Shown: one piece after another, positions 7,306 to 14,914 of the stretch
Layout: each line of letters opens with the position of its first letter
How positions within the stretch are numbered: the first letter of the stretch is position 1
The notes under the pieces: generated by a model
What the model was told of the DNA's origin: nothing
Databases searched by the model: none
Seen by the model: the letters and a program-made list of their open reading frames with translations, nothing else
Assembly (NCBI GenBank): GCA_964480425.1
Contig: CAYZPY010000029.1
Span: 1 to 20,634, forward strand
DNA length: 20,634 nucleotides
From: CAYYMD01 sp964480425
GTDB lineage: Bacteria > Planctomycetota > Phycisphaerae > SM23-33
Direction of reading: 5' to 3'
Translations under genes and position numbers: made by a program

Positions 7306-9237
7306 ATGGCTAAGACCTGCAAAGTTACTTTCCATCCCGACAATGTTACCTCAGAAGTACCGGTGGGTTCGACGATTCTCGCCGCTGCGCACAAGGCGGG
7401 CGTATACGTTAACAGCGTCTGCGCCAGCGACGGGGTGTGCGGGCGCTGCCGGGTCATAGTTCGCCGCGGACGTGCGGTTGGAGGTCCGACAGAGTTCTTC
7501 ACACGCGAAGAAATACAGCAGGGGTACATTCTGGCCTGCCAGGGAAGGGTGGAGACGGACCTTGAGATAGAAGTTCCCCCCGAAAGCCGACTGGTCAAGG
7601 CGCCCGAGTACGTCGAGGGCGAGGTTCCGTACCTGACCGACCTTTCCCGACTGGGCAGGCGGGGGATAGTCGTCGAGCCGCTGGTTCGCAAAACGCGGGT
7701 CAAACTGCCCAAACCCACCCTGGAGAACAACATCTCCGACCTGCATCGCCTCGAGCACGAACTTGGCAAACACATACAAACCTCGGGCTTCCAGATGGGC
7801 CTGAAGGTCACTCGCCGCCTGCCGGAACTGCTGCGCAAGCACAACTGGGAGGTAACGGCAATTACCGGTCATCGCGGTCCGCTGACCGAGATAATCGACG
7901 TCGAGGGCGGCGACACGACCAGGCGCAACATGTGCATCGTCGCCGACGTGGGGACCACCACGCTGGTGTGCCACCTGGTCGACTGCAAAGGGCAGACGCT
8001 GGGCCAGGCGGCGAAATACAATTCCCAGGCGCGTTTCGGCGCCGACGTTATCCGCCGGATTATCTACGCCACGCAAAGCCCCGAAAACGAGAACGAACTT
8101 CGCGACGCCATCGTGGAGGACATCAACGCCCTGATAGACGAACTGCTCAGCAAAAACCGCCTGGGCGTCCAGGACGTCACCTACCTGTGCGCCACGGGCA
8201 ACACCACCATGATCCACCTGCTGCTGGGCCTGCCCGTACAGGAAATCCGCAAGGAGCCCTACGTTGGGGCGGCCTATCGCCTGCCCGCCTTCCGCGCCGC
8301 CGAGGTCGGTTTGCACATCCATCCCCGCGGGCTGCTGTATTGCCTTCCGTCCGTGGCGGGCTTCGTCGGCGCCGACGTGGTGGCGGGCATATTCGCCACC
8401 GGGCTGACTACCCGCAACGAGCCGCGAATGCTCATAGACATCGGCACCAACGGCGAGATTGTCATCGGGTGCAGGGAGTTCCTGGTCTGCGCCAGCGCCT
8501 CTGCGGGACCGGCCTTCGAGGGCGCCGAACTGCGGTGCGGAATGCGCGCCACTCGCGGCGCCATGGACCACGTACAACTGGCCGGCGCCGACAGAGTGCT
8601 GAGTTACTCCACGGTGTCCTCGGCTCCGCCGGTTGGCATCTGCGGCACGGGTTACGTGGACCTCGTGGCCGAAATGCTCCGCGCCGGAGTCATCGACAAG
8701 ACCGGAAAGATTCAGCCGGACTCTTCAAAAAACAGGATTCGCACCGGCGAGCACGGACAACTCGAGTACGTAGTTGTCGGCGCCGACCAGGCCGGAACCG
8801 AAAGCGACATTGTCATCACGCAGGGCGACGTGAGCAACCTGCTCCGCGCCAAGGGCGCCATCTACGCCGCCTCCACGGTGCTGCTCAAGGCGCTGGACAT
8901 GAGTTTCGAGGGTCTCTCGGAGATAATGGTGGCCGGGGCGTTCGGAAACTTCCTGAACCTGGAAAACGCCGTCTTTATCGGAATGTTGCCCGACCTGCCT
9001 CCCGAGAAGCTGCGTTTCGTGGGCAACACCGCCCTGGCAGGCGCTAAGCTGACAGCCCTGTGCAGCGGGTGCTACGACGAGATATTCGCAATAGCCGAAA
9101 AGACCACCTACTTCGAGCTGAGCACTTATCCCACGTTCATGGACGAGTTCATATCGGCGTGCTTCTTTCCGCATACGAATGTCGAACTGTTCCCGTCGGT
9201 GACCAGGGAATTGCAGACCCAAAACGTTAAAAGGTGA
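7306..9237 (+). CDS. acsV: RACo/AcsV-type corrinoid activator: [2Fe-2S] ferredoxin plus ASKHA ATPase
   Basis: This 643-residue protein matches reductive activators of corrinoid iron-sulfur proteins, which use ATP to drive one-electron reduction of inactive Co(II) back to Co(I). Residues 1-95 form a ferredoxin domain with ligands C39, C45, C48 and C78. A linker and a middle domain follow. From about residue 208 the actin-like ASKHA ATPase begins with IVADVGTTT. A second phosphate loop, MLIDIGTNGEI, lies near residue 380, and further glycine-rich motifs include VGICGTGYVDLV and VAGAFGNFLN. The length is normal for the family. The gene starts 17 bases after acsC, and its stop overlaps the next start by four bases (GTGA). 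Position in an acs operon supports AcsC/AcsD as its target rather than an O-demethylase corrinoid protein. Confidence 0.93.
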   Translation: MAKTCKVTFHPDNVTSEVPVGSTILAAAHKAGVYVNSVCASDGVCGRCRVIVRRGRAVGGPTEFFTREEIQQGYILACQGRVETDLEIEVPPESRLVKAPEYVEGEVPYLTDLSRLGRRGIVVEPLVRKTRVKLPKPTLENNISDLHRLEHELGKHIQTSGFQMGLKVTRRLPELLRKHNWEVTAITGHRGPLTEIIDVEGGDTTRRNMCIVADVGTTTLVCHLVDCKGQTLGQAAKYNSQARFGADVIRRIIYATQSPENENELRDAIVEDINALIDELLSKNRLGVQDVTYLCATGNTTMIHLLLGLPVQEIRKEPYVGAAYRLPAFRAAEVGLHIHPRGLLYCLPSVAGFVGADVVAGIFATGLTTRNEPRMLIDIGTNGEIVIGCREFLVCASASAGPAFEGAELRCGMRATRGAMDHVQLAGADRVLSYSTVSSAPPVGICGTGYVDLVAEMLRAGVIDKTGKIQPDSSKNRIRTGEHGQLEYVVVGADQAGTESDIVITQGDVSNLLRAKGAIYAASTVLLKALDMSFEGLSEIMVAGAFGNFLNLENAVFIGMLPDLPPEKLRFVGNTALAGAKLTALCSGCYDEIFAIAEKTTYFELSTYPTFMDEFISACFFPHTNVELFPSVTRELQTQNVKR

Positions 9238-10016
9238 CAGACGTGCCGGGAAATATTATAGCATTCAGCGGAAAAGGCGGGGTGGGCAAGACAACCCTGG
9301 CGGCGATGACGCTGCGCCGAATGCTGCGCCGAGGAACCAGACCCATCCTGACGGTGGACGCCGACCCCAACGCTACGCTGGGAATTATGCTTGGCTCCGA
9401 GCCGGAATCCACCATCTCCGAACTGCGCGACAGGATGGGACAGGCCGCACAAAGCCCGGGACAGATCCCCAAAGAGCGCCTCATGGACCAGTACCTGGGC
9501 GAAATCCTCTGCGAGCAGACGGGCTTCGACCTGCTGACAATGGGCAGACCTGAGGGTCCCAAGTGTTACTGTTACGTCAATTCGCTGCTGAGGCGCTATC
9601 TCAAGGAACTGCGGGACAACTACCCGTGCATAATCGTGGACTGCGAGGCGGGAATGGAGTATCTGTCCCGCCTGGTCGTGGACGACGTGCACACGCTGGT
9701 TCTTGTGGCCGAGGCCACGCCCGTAGGGTTGCGGACCGCTGAGCGAATATCCAAACTCGCCGATTCGCTTCCCGTCGAGGTCCACCGGCGAATACTGGCG
9801 CTGAACAAGGTGCCGCGCGACAGGGAAATACCGCCGGCGGAGTTGCCTGATATTGACGGCCGCATCGTCGTTCCTTACGACGCCGACCTTGCCGAAAGGT
9901 GCGCCCGGGGTGAAGCAATCGAAGACGGCGCCGGTCCGCACGCCGCAGAGGCGATTGACCGAATTGTGGATATAATACTGTCAACTTCATCGAACCAGCG
10001 AACTAACCTCCAATAG
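9234..10016 (+). CDS. CooC/AcsF-type nickel-insertion ATPase
   Basis: This 260-residue P-loop ATPase of the MinD/CooC group is expected to help insert nickel into CO dehydrogenase or acetyl-CoA synthase. It shows the deviant Walker A GKGGVGKTT at residues 13-21, the VDADPNATLG segment at 41-50, and a Cys-Tyr-Cys motif (C111 and C113, in GPKCYCYVNS). That motif corresponds to the CxC pair that binds metal at the dimer interface in characterised CooC. The Walker B-like strand CIIVDCEAGMEYLSR follows. Translation most likely begins at GTG 9234, overlapping the acsV stop; a second in-frame GTG at 9243 is possible. CooC and AcsF paralogues are hard to separate by eye. Location next to acsB-acsC and distance from any cooS gene favour an AcsF-like role. 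Confidence 0.92.
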   Translation: MTDVPGNIIAFSGKGGVGKTTLAAMTLRRMLRRGTRPILTVDADPNATLGIMLGSEPESTISELRDRMGQAAQSPGQIPKERLMDQYLGEILCEQTGFDLLTMGRPEGPKCYCYVNSLLRRYLKELRDNYPCIIVDCEAGMEYLSRLVVDDVHTLVLVAEATPVGLRTAERISKLADSLPVEVHRRILALNKVPRDREIPPAELPDIDGRIVVPYDADLAERCARGEAIEDGAGPHAAEAIDRIVDIILSTSSNQRTNLQ

Positions 10017-10030
10017 AAGGAGCCGGCATA

Positions 10031-11005
10031 ATGAGTATTCCCGAAGTGGCTGAGAAATGGTCCGGTAAGATTAACACCGTAAAGATCGGCGCTACCTCCG
10101 AGGAGGGCGGCACCCGAACCAGCGCGGTTACCGTGGGCGGGTCCGCCTGCCTGCCGTATATATCCGACGACGGACCCGTGGGAAACAGGCCCGCCATAGC
10201 GGTGGAAATCTGGGACGGCGGCGGGGAGACCTGGCCCGAACAGTTGAAGAAAGTTTACGGCGATGCGATGTCCTCTCCCGGACAGTGGGCGAAAAAGGCC
10301 GTCGAATTCGGCGCCGAGATGATATGCCTGCGCTTCAGCGACGCCCACCCCGACGCCGGCGACCGGTCGCCCCAGCAGTGCTCCCAAGCGGTCAAGGAAG
10401 TGCTCCAGGCGGTCGGCGTCCCGCTGATTCTGTGGGGCTGCGGCGCCGACGACAAGGACAACGAAATCCTCCCGGAGATATCCGCCGCCGCAAAGGGCGA
10501 AAATTGCCTGATAGGCACCGCCCGCGAAGAAAACTACCGCACTGTGGCGGCAGTGGGTCTTGCCGACAAGCATAAAGTCATCGCCGAAAGCCCACTGGAC
10601 ATCAACATCGCCAAGCAGGTGAACATCCTTTGTACCGACGCCGGATACCCTCTGGAAGACATAGTCATCTTCCCCACCACGGGTGCCCTGGGTTACGGGA
10701 TGGAATACGTTTACAGCATCCAGGAGCGCGGGCGCCTTGCGGGGCTCTCGGGCGACAAACTGCTGGGCCAGCCGGTTATTTGCGACGTGGGATACGAGGC
10801 CTGGCGCGCCAAGGAGGCAAAGAGCCCCCCGTTCGCTTCACAGGACGACGAAAAATACGACGACTGGGGCGTTATGTGGGAGGCCGCCACCGCAAACGTG
10901 CTGCTGCTGTCCGGTGCGGAAATCCTGACTATGCGTCATCCCCGGGCCATCGAACTTGTACGCAAGAGCATCGATAAACTTATGCCGCAGGCGTCACAAC
11001 AGTAA
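10031..11005 (+). CDS. acsD: Corrinoid iron-sulfur protein small subunit (CODH/ACS delta)
   Basis: This 324-residue TIM-barrel protein is the small subunit of the corrinoid iron-sulfur protein. Together with AcsC it encloses the corrinoid that carries the methyl group. Recognisable family segments are VKIGATSEEGGTRTSAVTVG near residue 17, EIWDGGGETWP near 60, the ALGYGMEYVYSIQER stretch near 217-231, and GVMWEAATANVLLLSGAEIL near the C-terminus. No cluster-binding cysteines are expected or seen. The ATG has AAGGAG about 8 bases upstream and follows the CooC-like gene by 14 bases. After the stop there is an unusually long gap of 118 bases before acsE. I see no convincing terminator or promoter in it. 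Confidence 0.95.
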   Translation: MSIPEVAEKWSGKINTVKIGATSEEGGTRTSAVTVGGSACLPYISDDGPVGNRPAIAVEIWDGGGETWPEQLKKVYGDAMSSPGQWAKKAVEFGAEMICLRFSDAHPDAGDRSPQQCSQAVKEVLQAVGVPLILWGCGADDKDNEILPEISAAAKGENCLIGTAREENYRTVAAVGLADKHKVIAESPLDINIAKQVNILCTDAGYPLEDIVIFPTTGALGYGMEYVYSIQERGRLAGLSGDKLLGQPVICDVGYEAWRAKEAKSPPFASQDDEKYDDWGVMWEAATANVLLLSGAEILTMRHPRAIELVRKSIDKLMPQASQQ

Positions 11006-11123
11006 TCGTGTCCGGAACGCGCCGAAAAAACAAGGTGCGGCGCGGCAACTTGCGAAAACGGCGGACCATATGGGATTTTGAGATGATTCGGGAATCCTGA
11101 ACCATAAGCACAGGAGAAAACAA

Positions 11124-11912
11124 GTGTACGTAATAGGCGAAAGAATCAACGGGATGTTCACGGACGTTAAGAAAGCGATAAAGCAGCGCAACGCGGATGT
11201 TATATCGGACCTTGCCCAAAGGCAGGTCCGGGCCGGGGCAAAGGCACTGGACCTGAACGTCGGTCCGGCGGCCAGGGATGCCGGCGAGGCGATGCTGTGG
11301 ATGGCACAGGCGGTGCGAAAGGTCACCGACGTGCCCATCGCGCTGGACACCGCTAAACTCGACGTTATGAAATACCTCGCCGAGCGGGTCGAGGGTGAGA
11401 TAATACTCAATTCCACCAAGGCGGACCCCGAGATCGCCGCAGAGTACATAGCGCTTGCGGCCGGAAGGAACGCCGGATTAATCGGGCTGACGATAGACGC
11501 CGACGGCGTGCCGGGCAACGTCGAAAAACGGGTCGAACTTGGCGCACAGATCGTCGCGTTGGCGATGGACGCTTCCCTGCCCATGGACAAATTGTTTATC
11601 GACCCCATCATCCTTCCGGTGAACGTAGCGCCAAAAACCCCGAAGCACTGCATGCAGGCGATTATGCAGCTGAAGTCCTTCTCCGACCCGCCCCCGCACC
11701 TTATGCTGGGCCTCTCGAACGTTTCCCAGAGATGCTCCAATCGCAGTCTGATTAACAGCACCTACCTGGCCATGTGCGTCGCACACGGGCTGGACGCCGC
11801 CATTTTCGACCCGCTCGACGAGCAACTCATGGACACGGCGATAACGGCCGAACTGCTCATGGAAAAGATGATATACTGCGATTCCTATCTCCAGGCGGCC
11901 AGGCCTGGATAA
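11124..11912 (+). CDS. acsE: Methyltetrahydrofolate:corrinoid iron-sulfur protein methyltransferase
   Basis: This 262-residue pterin-binding TIM barrel moves the methyl group from 5-methyltetrahydrofolate to the Co(I) of the AcsC/AcsD protein. Family signatures are the opening VIGERINGMFTDVKKAI, the pterin-binding LDLNVGPA near residue 47, IALDTAKLDVMKYL, FIDPIILPVNV and LMLGLSNVSQ. In that last segment the asparagine corresponds to the residue that assists N5 protonation in the Moorella enzyme. The length is typical. Translation starts at GTG with AGGAG 7 bases upstream. It links the folate branch of the pathway to the carbonyl branch. The folate enzymes themselves (formate-tetrahydrofolate ligase, MetVF and others) are not encoded in this window. 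Confidence 0.95.
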   Translation: MYVIGERINGMFTDVKKAIKQRNADVISDLAQRQVRAGAKALDLNVGPAARDAGEAMLWMAQAVRKVTDVPIALDTAKLDVMKYLAERVEGEIILNSTKADPEIAAEYIALAAGRNAGLIGLTIDADGVPGNVEKRVELGAQIVALAMDASLPMDKLFIDPIILPVNVAPKTPKHCMQAIMQLKSFSDPPPHLMLGLSNVSQRCSNRSLINSTYLAMCVAHGLDAAIFDPLDEQLMDTAITAELLMEKMIYCDSYLQAARPG

Positions 11913-11918
11913 ACGCAA

Positions 11919-12590
11919 ATGAATGACGAACGCCTCAACAACGCCCGCCGGACAGGCCCACAAAAGCCACCCGGCGGCATTTCCGTGCCGCCACCGCAGC
12001 ACAATCTTCAGATAGCGGTGGAAAAGGCAGTAAAAAAACTCGCCGACCAGTCCGCCGAGCAGTTGGAATGGCTGGGCGCAACGCCGCAGGGCGAACACTG
12101 GCGCCTGGTGGTGCTCGATGAACCGATGCAAATTGACCTGTCTTCGGGCGGCGTAGTGACCTCCTCCGGAAGGGAGGTCTCGCCCAAGTGGCGCATCCTT
12201 GTGCTGCATTACCTGCATGTCAAAGACAGGCCGCCGCAGCGCCCGTGCGAAGTGACCTTCGCCGATCTGCCTTCGGGCAGGGTTTACGCCTCGGTGTACG
12301 CAAACCGCGTCAACCGACGCCTGTGCGCCACTTCCGGGCGCGATTTGGAAACATTCCGCGCCGCCGCAGAATCGCTCGGCGCCGAGAGGGTTTGCGGCGG
12401 CGACGCGGCGTACGAGTTCAGCGTCTTTCCGCGGCTTGCGGTGCGGATTATTTGGCACGGGCCAGACGACGAATTCCCGCCCTCGGCTACCGTTCTGCTG
12501 GGTGATAACGTGGAAAGTTATTTATGTACGGAAGATATTGTGGTAATGTCCGAGGCGCTTGTTTCGCGATTGAGCGGCAGGCCTTTCTGA
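11919..12590 (+). CDS. DUF3786 domain protein of unknown function in the acs operon
   Basis: This 223-residue soluble protein carries features I recognise from the DUF3786 family: a central ILVLHYLHVKD segment (about 92-101), a CEVTFADLPSGRVY segment, and a conserved end with IIWHGPDDEFPPSATVLL, then CTEDIVVMSEALV. The first 30 residues are proline-rich and probably disordered. No cofactor motif, signal peptide or membrane helix is visible. It begins 6 bases after acsE without a clear ribosome binding site, which suggests translation coupled to acsE. DUF3786 genes are known to occur near corrinoid and CO dehydrogenase genes in anaerobes, so a role in corrinoid or folate methyl transfer is a reasonable guess, but no activity can be read from the sequence. 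Confidence 0.8.
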   Translation: MNDERLNNARRTGPQKPPGGISVPPPQHNLQIAVEKAVKKLADQSAEQLEWLGATPQGEHWRLVVLDEPMQIDLSSGGVVTSSGREVSPKWRILVLHYLHVKDRPPQRPCEVTFADLPSGRVYASVYANRVNRRLCATSGRDLETFRAAAESLGAERVCGGDAAYEFSVFPRLAVRIIWHGPDDEFPPSATVLLGDNVESYLCTEDIVVMSEALVSRLSGRPF

Positions 12591-12598
12591 TAGAATAT

Positions 12599-12640
12599 TG
12601 AAACCAAGTCGGACCGTCCCCGGCAACTGTCAGCGCGGAC
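12599..12640 (+). promoter_or_regulatory. Partial cobalamin-riboswitch-like sequence in the leader of the DRTGG gene
   Basis: In the 68-base gap before the next gene, AAGTCGGACCGTCCCCGGCA followed by ACTGTCAGC closely resembles the core of cobalamin riboswitches (consensus roughly AAATCCGGAGCTG, then CCCGCAACTGTAA). One G is extra. The preceding GAAACC resembles the GGGAA-CCGGTG element. The 3' half of the class (GCCACTG and the B12 box) is not found before the start codon, so it is at most a truncated or minimal relative. A TAGAAT box at 12591 lies just upstream. B12 control would make sense in a corrinoid operon, but this is a by-eye match. Confidence 0.3.
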
Positions 12641-12658
12641 GAATTCGGAAACAGACAG

Positions 12659-13750
12659 ATGAAACCGCTTTACGTAGCAGGAACCAAGCAGCACGTGGGA
12701 AAGACGACCCTGTCGATAGGACTGGTTCACGCGTTCCGCCAGAGGGGGATGAAAGTCGCCTACGCAAAGCCGCTTGGACAGCGCCTGGGCAAGGTCCGGG
12801 GGCATTTAGTCCACGAGGACGCGCTGATAATGACGCGCCTGCTGGGCGACGACAGCACGCTTGGCGGGGAGATGGCCGTGCCGCTTCCGAAAGGACGCGT
12901 CGAACAGAAGATCAGCCACCTGGACATCAAGGCGCTGAGCGATAAGGTCAACGAAGGACTCGCACCCCTTTGGCGAACCCACGACCTGGTGGTGGTCGAG
13001 GGAATGGGACACGTGGCGGCGGGCTCGTGCCTGGGACTGTCCTCGGCGGAAGTGGCGCGAAGCGTGGGCGCAAGGGTGCTGCTGATCACCGGGGGCGGAA
13101 TAGGACGGGCCATCGACGACATAGCGCTTTGCGGGGGATTCATGATGCAGCGCGGCGCCGACATTATGGGGGGCGTGGTGAACAAGGTCTGGCCGGAAAA
13201 ATTCGAACGCGTCAAGCAGGCCACCACCAAAGGACTGCAAAACATTCAAATGCGATCCTGGGGCACCGTGCCGTTCCAGCAGGAGCTCGCCTCGCCCACA
13301 GTGGGGCAGGTCCACGACCTGCTGGGCGGCGAGATTATCGCCGGTCAGGACAAGTTGGAAATCTACGTGCGCACCGCCATCGTGGCGGCGATGGAGTCGT
13401 CGCACATGGTGCGCTACCTGACCAGCGGAACGCTGGTGATCACCCCCGGCGACCGCAGCGACAACATACTGGCCGCCATCAGCACCAACAAACTTTCGGA
13501 CCCGGCGTCCCGGATGGTCGCCGGGATGATCCTCACCGGCGGGTTCCGACCCGACGGCACGCTGATGCGGCTGATGAGCGACGCCCACCTGCCCGTGATA
13601 CTGGTCAAGGACGACACGTACACCGTGGCCAGCAAGTTTCGAGAGACCATCTTCAAGATTCAACCCGACGACGAGAAAAAGATACAACTGGCAATGTCGC
13701 TCGCTGCGGAATACCTGGATATAGACGGCATACTTGAATCACTGGAATAA
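12659..13750 (+). CDS. P-loop (BioD-like) plus DRTGG domain protein; Pta N-terminal half without PTA domain
   Basis: This 363-residue protein has a BioD/CobB-like P-loop NTPase domain with Walker A GTKQHVGKTTL at residues 8-18, the strand DLVVVEGMGH at 109-118, and GARVLLITGGGIGRAIDD at 137-154. A DRTGG domain follows (about 212-330) with TPGDRSDNILAA at 262-273 and ILTGGFRPDG at 291-300. This two-domain order equals the N-terminal half of long phosphotransacetylases such as E. coli Pta, where it is regulatory. The catalytic phosphotransacetylase domain is missing here and the frame ends normally at TAA. Being last in an acetyl-CoA synthase operon, it could regulate acetyl-phosphate formation or assist a corrinoid or biotin-type ligation. 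That is inference. The ATG lacks a clear ribosome binding site. Confidence 0.85.
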   Translation: MKPLYVAGTKQHVGKTTLSIGLVHAFRQRGMKVAYAKPLGQRLGKVRGHLVHEDALIMTRLLGDDSTLGGEMAVPLPKGRVEQKISHLDIKALSDKVNEGLAPLWRTHDLVVVEGMGHVAAGSCLGLSSAEVARSVGARVLLITGGGIGRAIDDIALCGGFMMQRGADIMGGVVNKVWPEKFERVKQATTKGLQNIQMRSWGTVPFQQELASPTVGQVHDLLGGEIIAGQDKLEIYVRTAIVAAMESSHMVRYLTSGTLVITPGDRSDNILAAISTNKLSDPASRMVAGMILTGGFRPDGTLMRLMSDAHLPVILVKDDTYTVASKFRETIFKIQPDDEKKIQLAMSLAAEYLDIDGILESLE

Positions 13751-13771
13751 CGCCCCGCGCGCGCCGGCGTT
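13749..13771. terminator. Possible bidirectional hairpin between convergent genes
   Basis: AACGCC (13749-13754) can pair with GGCGTT (13766-13771) around a GC-rich loop in the 20-base gap between two convergent genes. The stem overlaps both stop codons. No T-run follows on either strand, so termination here would be weak or Rho-assisted. Confidence 0.3.
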
Positions 13772-14742
13772 CACTGCCCGATTTTATCAAGCAGCGCGTG
13801 CAGGGCCGGTATCGTCGCCGCGTGATCGCCCCTGACGTAGAAACTCCGACCCCCGGGCCCCACCGTCCGCACGAGCAGCGTCTTGTACGGGCGGTAGTAA
13901 TATTCCGGCTGGTCGCGCGGAGGTTCGGCGTGTATGTCGCCGGTAAGATGTTTCAGGTCGAACACCGCCGTGGTGAAACTGTGAATCCCACGTCCCTGTT
14001 CCCCGACGACGTTCCTGGCCATTGCAAGCGCCTTGAGAAACACCTCCGGACCCATCACCGCCGTGCCGAAACAAAGCACCACCCCGCCCTGGATCTGCTC
14101 GATTATGCCCGCAAGGATTAAAAAGTCCCTGTATGTTGCTCGCCCTGCGGCGGCGGGGTCGAACGAGGGGTGTTCGTGGTTGATGTCGTACCCGATGCCC
14201 AGGTGCACTGTCGCAGGGACGCCGTGCTCCCAGGCGGCGGCGAAAATGGAGATGTCCTTGTGCGGATAGTCGCTTTTGGCGATAAACTCGCCCACCGCCT
14301 CACCGTAACCCTTGCCCTCGGCGTCGCCGCCGGTGACTATGCCGTTGAGTTCGCCCGTCTCCGACCACAGGCCGAACTGCCCCTCGCGGATGTAACGCGC
14401 CACCGATTCGGTAGTGGACCCGATGCGGGCAAGTTCGTAGTCGTGTATGGCGCACGCGCCGTTGCACGTCAGCGTCGAGACCCATCCGCGGCGGATGAAG
14501 TCTATCACGTAGCGGCTCAGCCCCCGCTTTATCACGTGCGCGCCCATCATCAGAATCACCGGCGCGCCGCGTCGGCGGGCCTGTATGACCGCCTCGGCGA
14601 TCGCCGGGAGGTCCTCGTGTGCAAACTCGTCGCCGGTCTGACCCACCTCCAGCACGTCGGATATTCCCATCCCGTGCTCCCGGCTGAAAAGCGGGAGAAT
14701 GTTCAGTCTCTCAACGTCGAAAATTCGATACCTGCTGGGCAT
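13771..14742 (-). CDS. Conserved hypothetical, deoxyhypusine-synthase-like
   Basis: This 323-residue protein starts at 14742 (MPSRYRIFDVERL), where AAGGAG stands 8 bases upstream; the frame is open further to 14775 without support. It has Rossmann-like strands and segments I recognise from bacterial proteins sometimes labelled deoxyhypusine synthase: VILMMGAHVIKRGLSRYVID, TCNGACAIHDYELARIGSTT, a GIGYDINHEHPSFDP loop, and a GTAVMGPEVFLKALAMARN helix. True deoxyhypusine synthase modifies eIF5A, which bacteria lack, and I cannot find its active-site lysine with confidence. The substrate is therefore unknown. No neighbour on the minus strand forms an operon with it. It faces the acs operon end to end and diverges from the Spy-like gene. 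Confidence 0.7.
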   Translation of the reverse strand: MPSRYRIFDVERLNILPLFSREHGMGISDVLEVGQTGDEFAHEDLPAIAEAVIQARRRGAPVILMMGAHVIKRGLSRYVIDFIRRGWVSTLTCNGACAIHDYELARIGSTTESVARYIREGQFGLWSETGELNGIVTGGDAEGKGYGEAVGEFIAKSDYPHKDISIFAAAWEHGVPATVHLGIGYDINHEHPSFDPAAAGRATYRDFLILAGIIEQIQGGVVLCFGTAVMGPEVFLKALAMARNVVGEQGRGIHSFTTAVFDLKHLTGDIHAEPPRDQPEYYYRPYKTLLVRTVGPGGRSFYVRGDHAATIPALHALLDKIGQ

Positions 14743-14765
14743 AAAGCGGCTCCTTGCCTGGTGTA

Positions 14766-14794
14766 AAAATATCACCCGCCCGCGCGAACGTCCA
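14766..14794 (-). promoter_or_regulatory. Possible promoter for the deoxyhypusine-synthase-like gene
   Basis: On the minus strand TGGACG and TATTTT are separated by 17 bases, with the -10 box 24 bases upstream of the start codon. The ribosome binding site lies between. The -35 box matches 4 of 6 consensus bases. It overlaps the inverted repeat at 14776-14805. Confidence 0.3.
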
Positions 14795-14812
14795 CAGTCG
14801 GGCGGTTTTTTT
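14776..14812 (+). terminator. Terminator-like hairpin with T-run in a divergent intergenic region
   Basis: CCGCCCG (14776-14782) pairs with CGGGCGG (14799-14805) and is followed at once by seven T bases. It has the form of an intrinsic terminator on the plus strand. No plus-strand gene ends here: the nearest one stops at 13750, about 1 kb away with an opposite gene between. It could block antisense readthrough into the Spy-like gene or act as an attenuator if transcription begins upstream. Confidence 0.4.
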
Positions 14813-14914
14813 ATGCCGGGCGGGCAATAATTTCACGGCGCGTGCGTTTTACAGGTCGGTCCCCGGTGCGGACGCCGTGGGGCATTCGACGCAAACGCAG
14901 ACAGGAGAACAAAA

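Noticed and set aside
7351..8577. Minus-strand open frame of 408 codons opposite the corrinoid activator gene
   Set aside because: It is a shadow of the acsV frame with biased composition and no homology I can recognise.
11006..11123. Possible regulatory element in the 118-base acsD-acsE gap
   Set aside because: Only small imperfect repeats such as GATTCGGGAATC are seen, with no T-run, riboswitch core or good promoter. Only the AGGAG before acsE is convincing.
12680..12712. Continuation of the cobalamin-riboswitch-like element into the coding sequence (CAGCACGTGGGAAAGACG)
   Set aside because: This stretch is the Walker A coding sequence (QHVGKTT) and its likeness to the riboswitch 3' half is weak, so coding constraint explains it.
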